15,056 nt of DNA, taken from assembly GCA_005788205.1 (NCBI GenBank), contig SXYT01000164.1:1-15056 (forward strand), given 5' to 3'. Shown in pieces: positions 7,275-14,061 of this stretch. The notes under the pieces are model-generated. The model was not told the origin of the DNA and did no database searches. It saw only the letters and a program-made list of their open reading frames with translations. The position numbers and the translations under genes were made by a program. This stretch comes from Actinomycetota bacterium (GTDB lineage Bacteria > Actinomycetota > Acidimicrobiia > Acidimicrobiales > Ilumatobacteraceae). Position 1 is the first letter of the stretch. The number at the start of each line of letters is the position of its first letter.

Positions 7275-8446
7275 TGAGTGCCGTGTTCAGGACGCGCAGG
7301 CCCGACTCGGGGCTGGGGAACATCAAGCGCGGCTTCGCCGACCCCGGCCGCAACATCGACTGGGTGCTCATGGCCGCCACCGGGGCACTCTCCATCATCG
7401 GCTTGTTCCTCATCTTCTCGGCGACGCGGCCGAGGCTCATCAGCAACGGGCTCGACCCGTACCAGTTCGTGCAGCGCCAGGTTGCCTTCTTGATCTTTGC
7501 GATCCTCGTGATGGCGGCCGTGATGTGGGTCGACTACGTGCAGCTGCGGGGGAGCGCGCAGGCGCTGTACGCGCTCACGATGTTCCTGCTCGTCATGGTG
7601 CTCGTCGTCGGCGGCGTGAAAGGCGGAGCCAGGCTCTCGTTCGACGTCGGTCCGATTGCCGTGCAGCCTTCCGAGATCGCCAAGGTGACCACGCTCCTCA
7701 TGCTCGCCGGCTTTCTCGCGGACGCGGACACCGCCAAGGTCTCCTACGAACGGCTGATCCAGTCACTCTTCATCGTCGGTGCACCGGCGTTCCTCGTGCT
7801 CATCGAGCCGGATCTCGGATCTGCCTCTGTCCTCGTGGCGTGTGCGATGGGTGTGCTCCTCGTCGCCGGCGCGGAACTGAAGTACATCGCCTTCATCACG
7901 GCAATGGGTGTCATCTCGGCGGTCGCAGGCGTGCTCTCCGGGGTGGTGAAGACTTACCAACTGCGGCGCATCACGGCGTTCCTCCGGCAGAACTCCGACA
8001 GTGCGGACCTCCAGAACCTCGTCACTCAGGTGCGGTTCGCCAAGAGGGCCGTGGCGACCGGGGGATTCTTCGGCCAGGGCTATCTCCAGGGCCCCCTGAC
8101 GAACGGCCGGTTCATCCCCGTGCAGTCCACCGATTTCGTGTTCTCGGCCCTGGGCGAGCAGTTCGGGATGGTGGGTTGCACCGTGGTGCTCGCTCTTTTC
8201 GGGGTGGTGCTCTGGCGGGTGTTCAGGATCGCCCGGATGGCCACCGAACGCCTGGGGACTCTCATCTGCGCTGGGGTCTTCACCATGGTCCTGTGGCAGA
8301 GCTTCCAGAACATCGGGATGACCATGGGAATCACTCCGGTCTCGGGAGTTCCCCTGCCGTTCCTGTCGTACGGGGGGTCCCACACGGTCGCCTTCGCAAT
8401 GATGATCGGGCTTGTCCAGAGCGTCCATATGCGCCGATTCCGGTAG
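7274..8446 (+). CDS. rodA: Peptidoglycan glycosyltransferase RodA (SEDS family)
   Basis: RodA polymerises lipid II into glycan strands in the cytoplasmic membrane, paired with PBP2. The 390 residues give about ten membrane helices after a short basic N-terminus. SEDS motifs visible are GPIAVQPSEIAKV (126-138), IEPDLGSAS (177-185), the putative catalytic Asp287 in VQSTDFVFSALGEQFG, and PVSGVPLPFLSYGGS (355-369) near the C-terminus. FtsW is the alternative SEDS member, but the one-base overlap with a PBP2 gene inside the mre operon argues for RodA. The start is ATG at 7274, within the mrdA stop TGATG. It is the last gene of the tight operon; the following 107 bp separate it from rne. Confidence 0.95.
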   Translation: MSAVFRTRRPDSGLGNIKRGFADPGRNIDWVLMAATGALSIIGLFLIFSATRPRLISNGLDPYQFVQRQVAFLIFAILVMAAVMWVDYVQLRGSAQALYALTMFLLVMVLVVGGVKGGARLSFDVGPIAVQPSEIAKVTTLLMLAGFLADADTAKVSYERLIQSLFIVGAPAFLVLIEPDLGSASVLVACAMGVLLVAGAELKYIAFITAMGVISAVAGVLSGVVKTYQLRRITAFLRQNSDSADLQNLVTQVRFAKRAVATGGFFGQGYLQGPLTNGRFIPVQSTDFVFSALGEQFGMVGCTVVLALFGVVLWRVFRIARMATERLGTLICAGVFTMVLWQSFQNIGMTMGITPVSGVPLPFLSYGGSHTVAFAMMIGLVQSVHMRRFR

Positions 8447-8553
8447 TTGCACAGGTAAAGTTGCCTTGATCGTTCGCGGTGCGGGCGCCTCCACTGGCTG
8501 CCCATTCCGCGCATGGCGCGCCTCCCCGGGCGCGACGTGGGAAGGGAACTCTG
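8447..8553 (+). promoter_or_regulatory. rne leader: possible -10 box, GC hairpin and ribosome binding site
   Basis: This 107-bp gap contains a TAAAGT hexamer (8456-8461) that could be a -10 box, without a recognisable -35. It also holds a 6-bp hairpin CGCGCC/GGCGCG (8517-8522 with 8529-8534, loop TCCCCG), and GGGAAGGGA (8539-8547) whose AAGGGA core is 6 nt before the rne ATG. The ribosome binding site decides the rne start. The promoter is tentative. The hairpin ends 7 nt before the AAGGGA core, so it could influence translation, but nothing in the sequence proves this. Confidence 0.4.
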
Positions 8554-10377
8554 ATGGATAACAACGGCTCCGCGCCCGACTCGGGTGCTGGCACCCCGCA
8601 AGGCCGCCCTGTGGACAACGGCTCGACCGGCACCAACGGCAACGCTTCTGGCGGTGGCGGGGCTCCGAAACGGCGCCGTGGCAGCCGTGGCGGCAAGAAC
8701 CGCAAGAAGCCCGCGGGCCAGCCAGGGGAATCTGTGAACAGTGCCTCCGGCAGGGGTGAGGGTGACTCGGCTCCTGGCCGGGGCCGCAACCCGCAGGAAC
8801 TCCCGGATCCGCCCCGCGAGGGCCAGGTCTCCGACAGGGGTGCGGCCGAACAATCACTGGTGCGCAGGCCCCAGATCGGGGACACACGTCCTGCCCCCGC
8901 CCAGAAGCCGGTGTCACCGGCCCAGAGAGGTGAGAGCTCCGGCAACGACAAGCGGAGGCGTCGCGGGGGCCGCGGACGGTCACGTTCCGGAGGCGGCGGC
9001 GGCGGTCAAGGTGACCAGCGGGGCAACGGTGCCCCGCAGCGCAGCCGTGAGGCAACCGAGGCCGAGATCATCGAGAAGCGGCGCGGTCGCGAGCGCGACG
9101 GGCGCCCCGTCGGTCGCTACATGATGTGCGTGCAGGTCCGCGACGGTGTCACCCAGGTGGCCGTGCTGGAGGGGCGCAGCCTCATCGAGCACTACGTCAG
9201 CCGTCCTGCGGACGACATCAGTCAGATCCACGGCAACATCTACCTCGGCCGCGTGCAGAACGTGCTCCCCGGCATGGAGGCCGCGTTCGTCGACATCGGC
9301 ACCCCGAAGAACGCCGTCCTCTACCGCGGCGACGTCCAGTACGACAAGGAGGACGTCGACACGCCGGCCGGTGACGCCCGCATCGAGCAGATCCTGCACT
9401 CCAAGCAGATGATCCTGAGCCAGGTCACGAAGAACCCGATCGGCGCGAAGGGTGCCCGTCTCACCCAGGAGGTCTCGCTGCCGGGCCGGTTCGTGGTGCT
9501 CATCCCCAACTCAAAGACCTACGGCATCTCGAAGCGCCTGACGGATGCCGAGCGGCGCCGCCTCCGGGGAATCCTCGACAGAGTGAAGCCCGCCGAGCAC
9601 GGAGTGATCCTGCGCACCGCAGCGGAACACGCGACGGAGCAGGAACTCACCGCCGACATGTCGCGCTTGCTGGACGAGTGGTCGCGCATCGAGGCAGCAC
9701 AGAAGAAGTCCAGCGGCCCGACGCTGCTGTACCGCGAGCCCGAGCTCGCCGTGCGCGTGATCCGCGAGGAGTTCAATGCCGACTACCGCGGCGTGATGAT
9801 CGATGACCTGGCGCTCTACGAGGAGGTCAAGAGCTACATCTCGGACTTCAACCCCGAACTCGCCGACCGTGTCACCTACTACGACCGCGAGGCCGAGGGC
9901 CTGTCGCTGTTCGAGCACCAGCACGTGCACGAGCAGCTCCACAAGGCACTCGACCGCAAGGTGTGGCTGCCGTCGGGCGGCTCTCTCATCATCGAGCACA
10001 CCGAGGCGCTCACCGTCATCGACGTGAACACCGGGAAGAACGTGGGCACGAACAACCTGGAGCAGACCGTCTTCCAGAACAACCTGGAGGCGGCCCAGGA
10101 GGTCGCCCACCAGCTGCGCCTCCGCGACATCGGCGGCATCATCGTGATCGACTTCATCGACATGGAGATCAAGGACAACCGCAAGAGGGTGGTGGAGTCA
10201 TTCCGGCAGGCCCTGGCCCGGGACAAGACCCGCACCCAGGTGTTCGACATCTCTGAGCTGGGTCTCGTGGAGATGACCCGCAAGCGCATCGGGGAGGGGC
10301 TCCTCACCTCGTTCGCCGGCCAGTGCCCGGAGTGCCACGGCCGTGGCGTCAACATCGATTTCGGTCTCCTCGACTGA
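8554..10377 (+). CDS. rne: Ribonuclease E/G with disordered basic N-terminal extension
   Basis: RNase E/G makes single-strand endonuclease cuts in mRNA decay and in rRNA/tRNA maturation. The first ~185 of 607 residues are low complexity, rich in Gly, Arg, Ser, Pro and Asn, with RG patches such as KRRRRGGRGRSRSG and no predicted fold. The catalytic region starts near GRYMMCVQV (Met190). The S1 domain holds YLGRVQNVLPGMEAAFVDIG from about 230. The DNase I-like catalytic part has the two metal-binding Asp in VIDVNTGKN (Asp490) and VIDFIDM (Asp533), followed by the Zn-link CPEC (591-594). The protein ends soon after, without the C-terminal degradosome scaffold of E. coli RNase E. A disordered N-terminus is known from actinobacterial RNase E/G. 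The start is ATG at 8554, chosen for AAGGGA; an in-frame GTG at 8479 is less likely. Being next to rplU-rpmA is common. Confidence 0.95.
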   Translation: MDNNGSAPDSGAGTPQGRPVDNGSTGTNGNASGGGGAPKRRRGSRGGKNRKKPAGQPGESVNSASGRGEGDSAPGRGRNPQELPDPPREGQVSDRGAAEQSLVRRPQIGDTRPAPAQKPVSPAQRGESSGNDKRRRRGGRGRSRSGGGGGGQGDQRGNGAPQRSREATEAEIIEKRRGRERDGRPVGRYMMCVQVRDGVTQVAVLEGRSLIEHYVSRPADDISQIHGNIYLGRVQNVLPGMEAAFVDIGTPKNAVLYRGDVQYDKEDVDTPAGDARIEQILHSKQMILSQVTKNPIGAKGARLTQEVSLPGRFVVLIPNSKTYGISKRLTDAERRRLRGILDRVKPAEHGVILRTAAEHATEQELTADMSRLLDEWSRIEAAQKKSSGPTLLYREPELAVRVIREEFNADYRGVMIDDLALYEEVKSYISDFNPELADRVTYYDREAEGLSLFEHQHVHEQLHKALDRKVWLPSGGSLIIEHTEALTVIDVNTGKNVGTNNLEQTVFQNNLEAAQEVAHQLRLRDIGGIIVIDFIDMEIKDNRKRVVESFRQALARDKTRTQVFDISELGLVEMTRKRIGEGLLTSFAGQCPECHGRGVNIDFGLLD

Positions 10378-10393
10378 CAATTGCCAGAAAAAT

Positions 10394-10423
10394 GGGGTAC
10401 CGGCAGATTGTCCGGCCCCGTTT
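10394..10423 (+). terminator. Possible weak terminator after rne
   Basis: GGGG-TA-CCGG (10394-10403) can pair with CCGG-CCCC (10412-10419) around an 8-nt loop, with a 2-nt bulge, and G plus three T residues follow. It sits 16 bp past the rne stop. The T tract is short, and the 3' arm overlaps the -35 of the rplU promoter, so it may act only weakly. Confidence 0.35.
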
Positions 10424-10436
10424 CCGAAGATAAGGT
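10408..10436 (+). promoter_or_regulatory. rplU promoter (TTGTCC - 17 bp - TAAGGT)
   Basis: A -35 TTGTCC (10408-10413) and a -10 TAAGGT (10431-10436) are separated by the ideal 17 bp. The predicted start is near 10443, leaving about 5 nt before the rplU ATG at 10448, too short for a Shine-Dalgarno, and none is seen. This is the best two-box promoter in the window and makes rplU-rpmA a separate transcription unit from rne. Confidence 0.65.
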
Positions 10437-10447
10437 TCAAACCCGCT

Positions 10448-10759
10448 ATGTACGCAGTGATCGCATCAGGTGGCAAGCAGGAGAAGGTCGCCCAGGGTCA
10501 GCAGATCCGGGTGGAGCTCCTTCATGTCGAGGACGGCTCCGAGGTCTCCCTCACGCCCGTTCTCGTCGTTGACGGCGCCACCGTCCTCTCCACCCCCGAC
10601 CAACTGAAGGGCGCCACCGTGAAGGGCCGCGTCGTCGGCACGGAAAAGGGCCCGAAGATCAACGGCTTCACCTACAAGCGCCGCACCAACCAGCGCCGCA
10701 AGTACGGTCACCGCCAGAAGTACTCCGTCGTCGAGATCACCTCCATCGCGAAAGGCTGA
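10448..10759 (+). CDS. rplU: 50S ribosomal protein L21
   Basis: L21 binds 23S rRNA in the large subunit. The 103-residue length is typical. The N-terminus MYAVIASGGKQEKVAQGQ is the classic L21 start, followed by LKGATVKGRVVGTEKGPKI and the basic RNA-binding signature YKRRTNQRRKYGHRQKYS (about 76-93), ending in VEITSI. The ATG at 10448 is fixed by this N-terminus. Only about 5 nt of leader are predicted, so initiation is probably leaderless or nearly so. rpmA follows after 6 bp, the near-universal rplU-rpmA pair. Confidence 0.98.
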   Translation: MYAVIASGGKQEKVAQGQQIRVELLHVEDGSEVSLTPVLVVDGATVLSTPDQLKGATVKGRVVGTEKGPKINGFTYKRRTNQRRKYGHRQKYSVVEITSIAKG

Positions 10760-10765
10760 CATCAG

Positions 10766-11020
10766 ATGTCAAAGACAAAGGGCGGCGGCTCAACCCGCAA
10801 CGGCCGTGACTCGAACGCACAGCGCCTCGGCGTCAAGGTGTTCGACGGCACGGCTATCACCGCAGGCACGATCATCATCCGCCAGCGTGGCACCAGGACC
10901 CACCCGGGCAAGAACGTCGGCATCGGCAAGGACGACACCCTGTTCGCCCTGGTCGACGGCAGCGTGAAGTTCGGCGAGCGCCGCGGCCGCAAGATCGTGG
11001 ACGTGGTGCCCGTGGCCTGA
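10766..11020 (+). CDS. rpmA: 50S ribosomal protein L27
   Basis: L27 reaches towards the peptidyl transferase centre with its N-terminal arm and supports tRNA placement. The protein is 84 residues, full length. GGGSTRNGRDSNAQRLGVK is the conserved arm and first strand; IIIRQRGTRTHPGKNVGIGKDDTLFA contains the family signature, and VKFGERRGRK ends the core. The Firmicutes-type N-terminal extension, which needs cleavage by Prp, is absent; the start MSKTKGGGS is of the direct type. The ATG at 10766 is preceded only by a weak AAAGG 10 nt upstream, so translation is probably coupled to rplU. A strong terminator follows 20 bp after the stop. Confidence 0.98.
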   Translation: MSKTKGGGSTRNGRDSNAQRLGVKVFDGTAITAGTIIIRQRGTRTHPGKNVGIGKDDTLFALVDGSVKFGERRGRKIVDVVPVA

Positions 11021-11040
11021 CGAGGCGCAGATTCGCTCTC

Positions 11041-11064
11041 GGCGCGCCTTCGGGCGCGCCTTTT
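11041..11064 (+). terminator. Intrinsic terminator of rplU-rpmA
   Basis: A perfect 8-bp GC stem, GGCGCGCC (11041-11048) with GGCGCGCC (11053-11060), closed by a UUCG tetraloop, is followed by TTTT. The T tract is only on the plus-strand side, so it should end the rplU-rpmA transcript rather than that of dgt, which approaches from the other side and stops 25 bp beyond it. Confidence 0.93.
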
Positions 11065-11088
11065 GCGTTCCCGGACCGGTGCGGGGCC

Positions 11089-12237
11089 TCAGCCCGCGGG
11101 GAGCGTGTCGATGCCCTGCGGCAGCCGGTCAGCGGAGTAGTCGAGCAGGGTGACGGCCTGGCGGCACGCGAACCTGTCCGTCATCCCGCCCACGTACGCG
11201 ACTGCGGCGTGCGCGGCCCCTGCGGTGCCGGCATCGAGGGAACCATCGGAGTGCCCCGGCAGAAGGTGCGGCGACGCGACATAGGCATCCACGAGGGCGC
11301 GGAGCATGTCGATCACCGCGGCGGCCTGCGCGCGTGATTCGGCACGGTGGTAGATGGACTCGTAGTTGAACCTGCGGAACGCAGCGAGCGCCTCGGCGAC
11401 GTCGGGCACCATGCCGATGCGCCCGGTGTGCGAGGTGGCGTCGATCATGGCGGTGATGAGGGCACCCAACTGCTCGCGCCTGGTGGTCCCGCACCGTGAG
11501 CTGACGACCGAGGGGAGATCGGCCGGGGAGGCGATTCCCGCGTGGACTGCGTCCTCGAAGTCGTGGCAGACGTACGCAATGCGGTCGGCCCAGCTGACCA
11601 CCTCGCCCTCCGGGGTGCGCGGCGCAGGACGAGACCAACTGTGGTTGCGGATGCCGTCGAGGGTCTCGTGGCACAGGTTGAGCTGCGCGAGCGCGACATC
11701 GGCTCCCCAGACGGCGTGGTCGTATCCGCCGTCGATGTACGGGGCGAGTGCGTCCTCGCTGGCGTGTCCGCCGGGGCCGTGGCCGCAGTCGTGGCCGAGT
11801 GCGATCGCCTCGGTGAGCGCAACGTTCAGGCGCAGCACCCGCGCGACCGACACCGCGACCTGGGCAACCTCGAGGGCGTGGGTCAGACGGGTCCGCTGGT
11901 GATCGTCCGGGAACACGAAGACCTGTGTCTTGCCGGCCAGGCGCCGAAAGGATGCCGCGTGGAGGATCCGGTCGCGGTCGCGCTCGAAGCATGTGCGGTG
12001 GGGGTCGGGCTCCTCCGTGACGTCCCGCGAGCCCGCACCAGTGGCGCGCGTGGCAAGCGGGGCCATCTCGCCGTCCGCGGATTGCTCGCGGTCATGGCGG
12101 TCGGCGATGTCACGCGTGCCGATGCCGGCCCACGAATCAGCATGGGCGACAGTGACGCCGTCGGCGGAGGGACTGCCCGACATGGTGGAGACCCACGTCT
12201 CGCTGCGCTCCGACGGTGCGTCAGGGGAGTCCTCCAC
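11089..12237 (-). CDS. dgt: Deoxyguanosinetriphosphate triphosphohydrolase-like HD-domain protein
   Basis: Family members cut dGTP or other dNTPs into the nucleoside plus triphosphate, limiting dNTP pools. Counting from the GTG at 12237 (382 residues), the core begins with FERDRDRILHAASFRRLAGKT. The HD metal ligands are His120 in RTRLTHALEVAQVA, His149-Asp150 in GHDCGHGPGGHASE, and Asp218 in SWADRIAYVCHDFED. Substrate specificity cannot be read from sequence. The start is uncertain: GTG at 12237 lies 7 nt after a TACGAT box and would be leaderless; ATG at 12183 and GTG at 12270 are in-frame alternatives. The first ~70 residues are poorly conserved in character, so they give no help. The gene sits on the opposite strand between rpmA and obgE, genes that are normally neighbours, with its 3' end facing rpmA and its 5' end divergent from obgE. 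The family call is firm; the exact activity is inferred. Confidence 0.88.
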   Translation of the reverse strand: MEDSPDAPSERSETWVSTMSGSPSADGVTVAHADSWAGIGTRDIADRHDREQSADGEMAPLATRATGAGSRDVTEEPDPHRTCFERDRDRILHAASFRRLAGKTQVFVFPDDHQRTRLTHALEVAQVAVSVARVLRLNVALTEAIALGHDCGHGPGGHASEDALAPYIDGGYDHAVWGADVALAQLNLCHETLDGIRNHSWSRPAPRTPEGEVVSWADRIAYVCHDFEDAVHAGIASPADLPSVVSSRCGTTRREQLGALITAMIDATSHTGRIGMVPDVAEALAAFRRFNYESIYHRAESRAQAAAVIDMLRALVDAYVASPHLLPGHSDGSLDAGTAGAAHAAVAYVGGMTDRFACRQAVTLLDYSADRLPQGIDTLPAG

Positions 12238-12244
12238 GCATGGA

Positions 12245-12250
12245 ATCGTA
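12245..12250 (-). promoter_or_regulatory. Candidate -10 box (TACGAT) for dgt
   Basis: On the minus strand TACGAT fits TAnnnT and is followed after 7 nt by the in-frame GTG at 12237, the same geometry as at ndk. No good -35 is visible 16-19 bp upstream. It lies in the 86-bp divergent region between dgt and obgE, back to back with the obgE box. Confidence 0.45.
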
Positions 12251-12305
12251 GGTGAGCGGTGTGTCTGCACCCGGGAGGCTCCCGGAGGCGGTGAAAGACC
12301 ACGGG

Positions 12306-12311
12306 TAGCCT
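12306..12311 (+). promoter_or_regulatory. Candidate -10 box (TAGCCT) for obgE-proB
   Basis: TAGCCT, identical to the ndk box, ends 12 nt before the obgE ATG, predicting a start near 12318 and a leader of about 6 nt. No Shine-Dalgarno precedes the ATG and no -35 is recognisable. Confidence 0.5.
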
Positions 12312-12323
12312 TGGCGCGTCCCT

Positions 12324-13574
12324 ATGAGTGCGTTCGTCGACGAATCCCAACTGAACGTGCGCGGAGGAGACGGTGGCGCGGGCTGCGTCAGCTTCCGTCG
12401 CGAGGGCCCCGTTGCCATGGGCGGGCCGAACGGAGGTGACGGCGGCAAGGGCGGTGATGTGTGGCTCGTGGCCGACCGCAACGTGGCGTCACTCCTCGCG
12501 TTTCGCGACCACCCCCACCGCCGTGCGGGCAACGGTGTGCACGGCAAGGGCAAGGACCTCCACGGCCGCCGGGGAGAGGACATGGAGATCCACGTCCCGG
12601 AGGGGACGGTCGCGCGCGACATGTACTCCGGTGACATCCTTGCTGACCTCGTGAACCACGGGGACAGGTGGCTGGCGGCCACAGGGGGGCGCGGTGGGCG
12701 CGGAAACGCGAAGTTCCTCAACAACAAGCGCCGCGCCCCGTCGTTCGCCGAGCAGGGCGAGGAGGGGGCCGACAGGTGGCTTGCGCTCGAGCTCAAACTG
12801 ATGGCTGATGTCGCGTTGGTCGGGTTCCCGAACGCCGGCAAGTCGACCTTCATCAGCACGGTGTCCGCTGCCAAGCCGAAGATCGCCAACTACCCGTTCA
12901 CCACGCTCGAGCCCCACCTCGGTGTCGTGCGCGTGGACGACGCGACAGAGTTCGTGATGGCGGACATCCCGGGTCTCATCGAAGGTGCCAGCGAGGGCCG
13001 TGGGCTCGGACACCAGTTCCTGCGGCACGTGGAACGGGCTCGTGTGCTGTGCTATCTCGTCGACCTCATCGCCATGGACGGCGTGACCCCTGCGCAGCAG
13101 TTGAGCATCCTCCAGCACGAGGTCGGCAACTACAGGCCCGAGCTGCTGGAGCGGCCCTTCCTCATCGTCGGCACGAAGACGGACAGCGCCACCCCGGAAG
13201 CGATGGAGGCGTGGACCCACGCATCGATGTCGTCCGTCACCAGGCACAACGTCAGTCGCATCGTCGGTGAGCTCGCATCCCTGGTGGCACGCGCGAGGCG
13301 CGAGGAGCCCGTCGGTGAGTCCACGGTCATCATGCGGCCGGAGCCATCGCACGCGTGGGTGGAGCAGGTGGGCGAGAACGAGTTCCGCGTCCACGGCAGG
13401 GACGCAGAGCGCGTGGTCGCACTGAACGACGTGACATCCCCCGAGGCCCTGAACTACATCGACGACCGTCTGGCCAAGCTGGGGGTGCCGCGGCTCTTGT
13501 CCCGCGCGGGGGTGCGCGAGGGCGATGTGGTGTGGATCTCGGAATTCAGTTTCGAATTCGTCCCGGAGATGTGA
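12324..13574 (+). CDS. obgE: GTPase ObgE/CgtA
   Basis: ObgE is an essential ribosome-associated GTPase involved in 50S assembly and stress responses. The 416 residues form three domains. The Gly-rich Obg fold (1 to about 160) has GGDGGAGCVSFRRE, GGPNGGDGGKGGDV and GGRGGRGNAKF. The G domain has G1 GFPNAGKST (167-175), switch I NYPFTTLEPHLG, G3 DIPGLIEGA (from 214), G4 TKTD (284-287) and a G5 candidate SSVTRHN. The C-terminal OCT domain (about 340-412) has NDVTSPEALNYIDDRL and GDVVWISEFSFEF. The G4 motif is usually NKxD in Obg proteins, so TKTD is a substitution at the guanine-recognising Asn. The start ATG at 12324 lies behind TAGCCT with almost no leader. proB follows after 10 bp, the common obg-proB pairing. 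The OCT domain separates it from the YchF, Era and Der families. Confidence 0.97.
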   Translation: MSAFVDESQLNVRGGDGGAGCVSFRREGPVAMGGPNGGDGGKGGDVWLVADRNVASLLAFRDHPHRRAGNGVHGKGKDLHGRRGEDMEIHVPEGTVARDMYSGDILADLVNHGDRWLAATGGRGGRGNAKFLNNKRRAPSFAEQGEEGADRWLALELKLMADVALVGFPNAGKSTFISTVSAAKPKIANYPFTTLEPHLGVVRVDDATEFVMADIPGLIEGASEGRGLGHQFLRHVERARVLCYLVDLIAMDGVTPAQQLSILQHEVGNYRPELLERPFLIVGTKTDSATPEAMEAWTHASMSSVTRHNVSRIVGELASLVARARREEPVGESTVIMRPEPSHAWVEQVGENEFRVHGRDAERVVALNDVTSPEALNYIDDRLAKLGVPRLLSRAGVREGDVVWISEFSFEFVPEM

Positions 13575-13584
13575 ACCTAGGGCA

Positions 13585-14001
13585 ATGCGTGTCGTCGTCA
13601 AGATCGGGAGTTCCTCGCTCACGGATGAGTCCGGTCACCTGCGCCTCGAGGTCATCGACGCCGTGGTCGGCCAGCTCTCGGCCGTCCGGGGGCTCGGTCA
13701 CGAGGTCATCCTCGTCACCTCGGGTGCGGTCGCGTCCGGCGTCGCGGGTCTTGGTCTCGCCTCGCGACCGGCCGACGTGCTCTCGCTGCAGGCACTCTCG
13801 GCTGTCGGCCAGCCGCGGCTGATGGCCGCCTACGGCGCCGCGTTCGCGTCGCACGCTGTCGTCACCGCGCAAGTCCTTCTCGTCCCGCACGATTTCGTGG
13901 ACAGGCAGCAGTACCTCCATGCGAGAGCGACGCTCGGGAGACTGCTTGAGTACGGGTGCGTGCCCGTCATCAACGAGAACGACGCGATCGCGAACAACTA
14001 G
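13585..14001 (+). CDS. proB: ProB N-terminal fragment (amino acid kinase domain, first part)
   Basis: This is the reading up to the TAG: 138 residues. It includes the phosphate-binding start VVVKIGSSSLTDE (3-15), VTSGAVASGV (44-53), SLQALSAVGQPRLM (67-80), the QQYLHARATLGRLLEYG helix and VPVINENDAIANN (126-138), the glutamate-site loop. The fragment ends just before the DND segment and lacks the second half of the kinase fold, so alone it should not be active. Confidence 0.7.
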   Translation: MRVVVKIGSSSLTDESGHLRLEVIDAVVGQLSAVRGLGHEVILVTSGAVASGVAGLGLASRPADVLSLQALSAVGQPRLMAAYGAAFASHAVVTAQVLLVPHDFVDRQQYLHARATLGRLLEYGCVPVINENDAIANN

Positions 14002-14013
14002 ATCCGCTACTGC
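13999..14013 (+). other. Paired lesion in proB: TAG for GAG and TGC for GGC
   Basis: TAG (13999-14001) stands where the family has Glu, and TGC (14011-14013) where it has Gly before DND. Reverting the two first-position T residues (13999 and 14011) to G would restore the consensus reading NNEIRYGDNDHLAAL. Two G-to-T transversions 12 bases apart, in otherwise intact sequence, are unusual. Confidence 0.75.
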
Positions 14014-14061
14014 GACAACGACCATCTCGCCGCGCTCGTCGCCCACCTGGTTGCCGCCGAC

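Noticed and set aside
7763..9055. Minus-strand ORF of 430 codons across rodA and the rne leader
   Set aside because: Low-complexity His/Arg/Pro-rich reading opposite rodA; it looks like a shadow.
13999..14001. Selenocysteine- or pyrrolysine-type recoding of the proB stop
   Set aside because: Selenocysteine uses UGA, not UAG. Pyrrolysine is not known at this Glu position of ProB, and the neighbouring G-to-T change suggests mutation or error.
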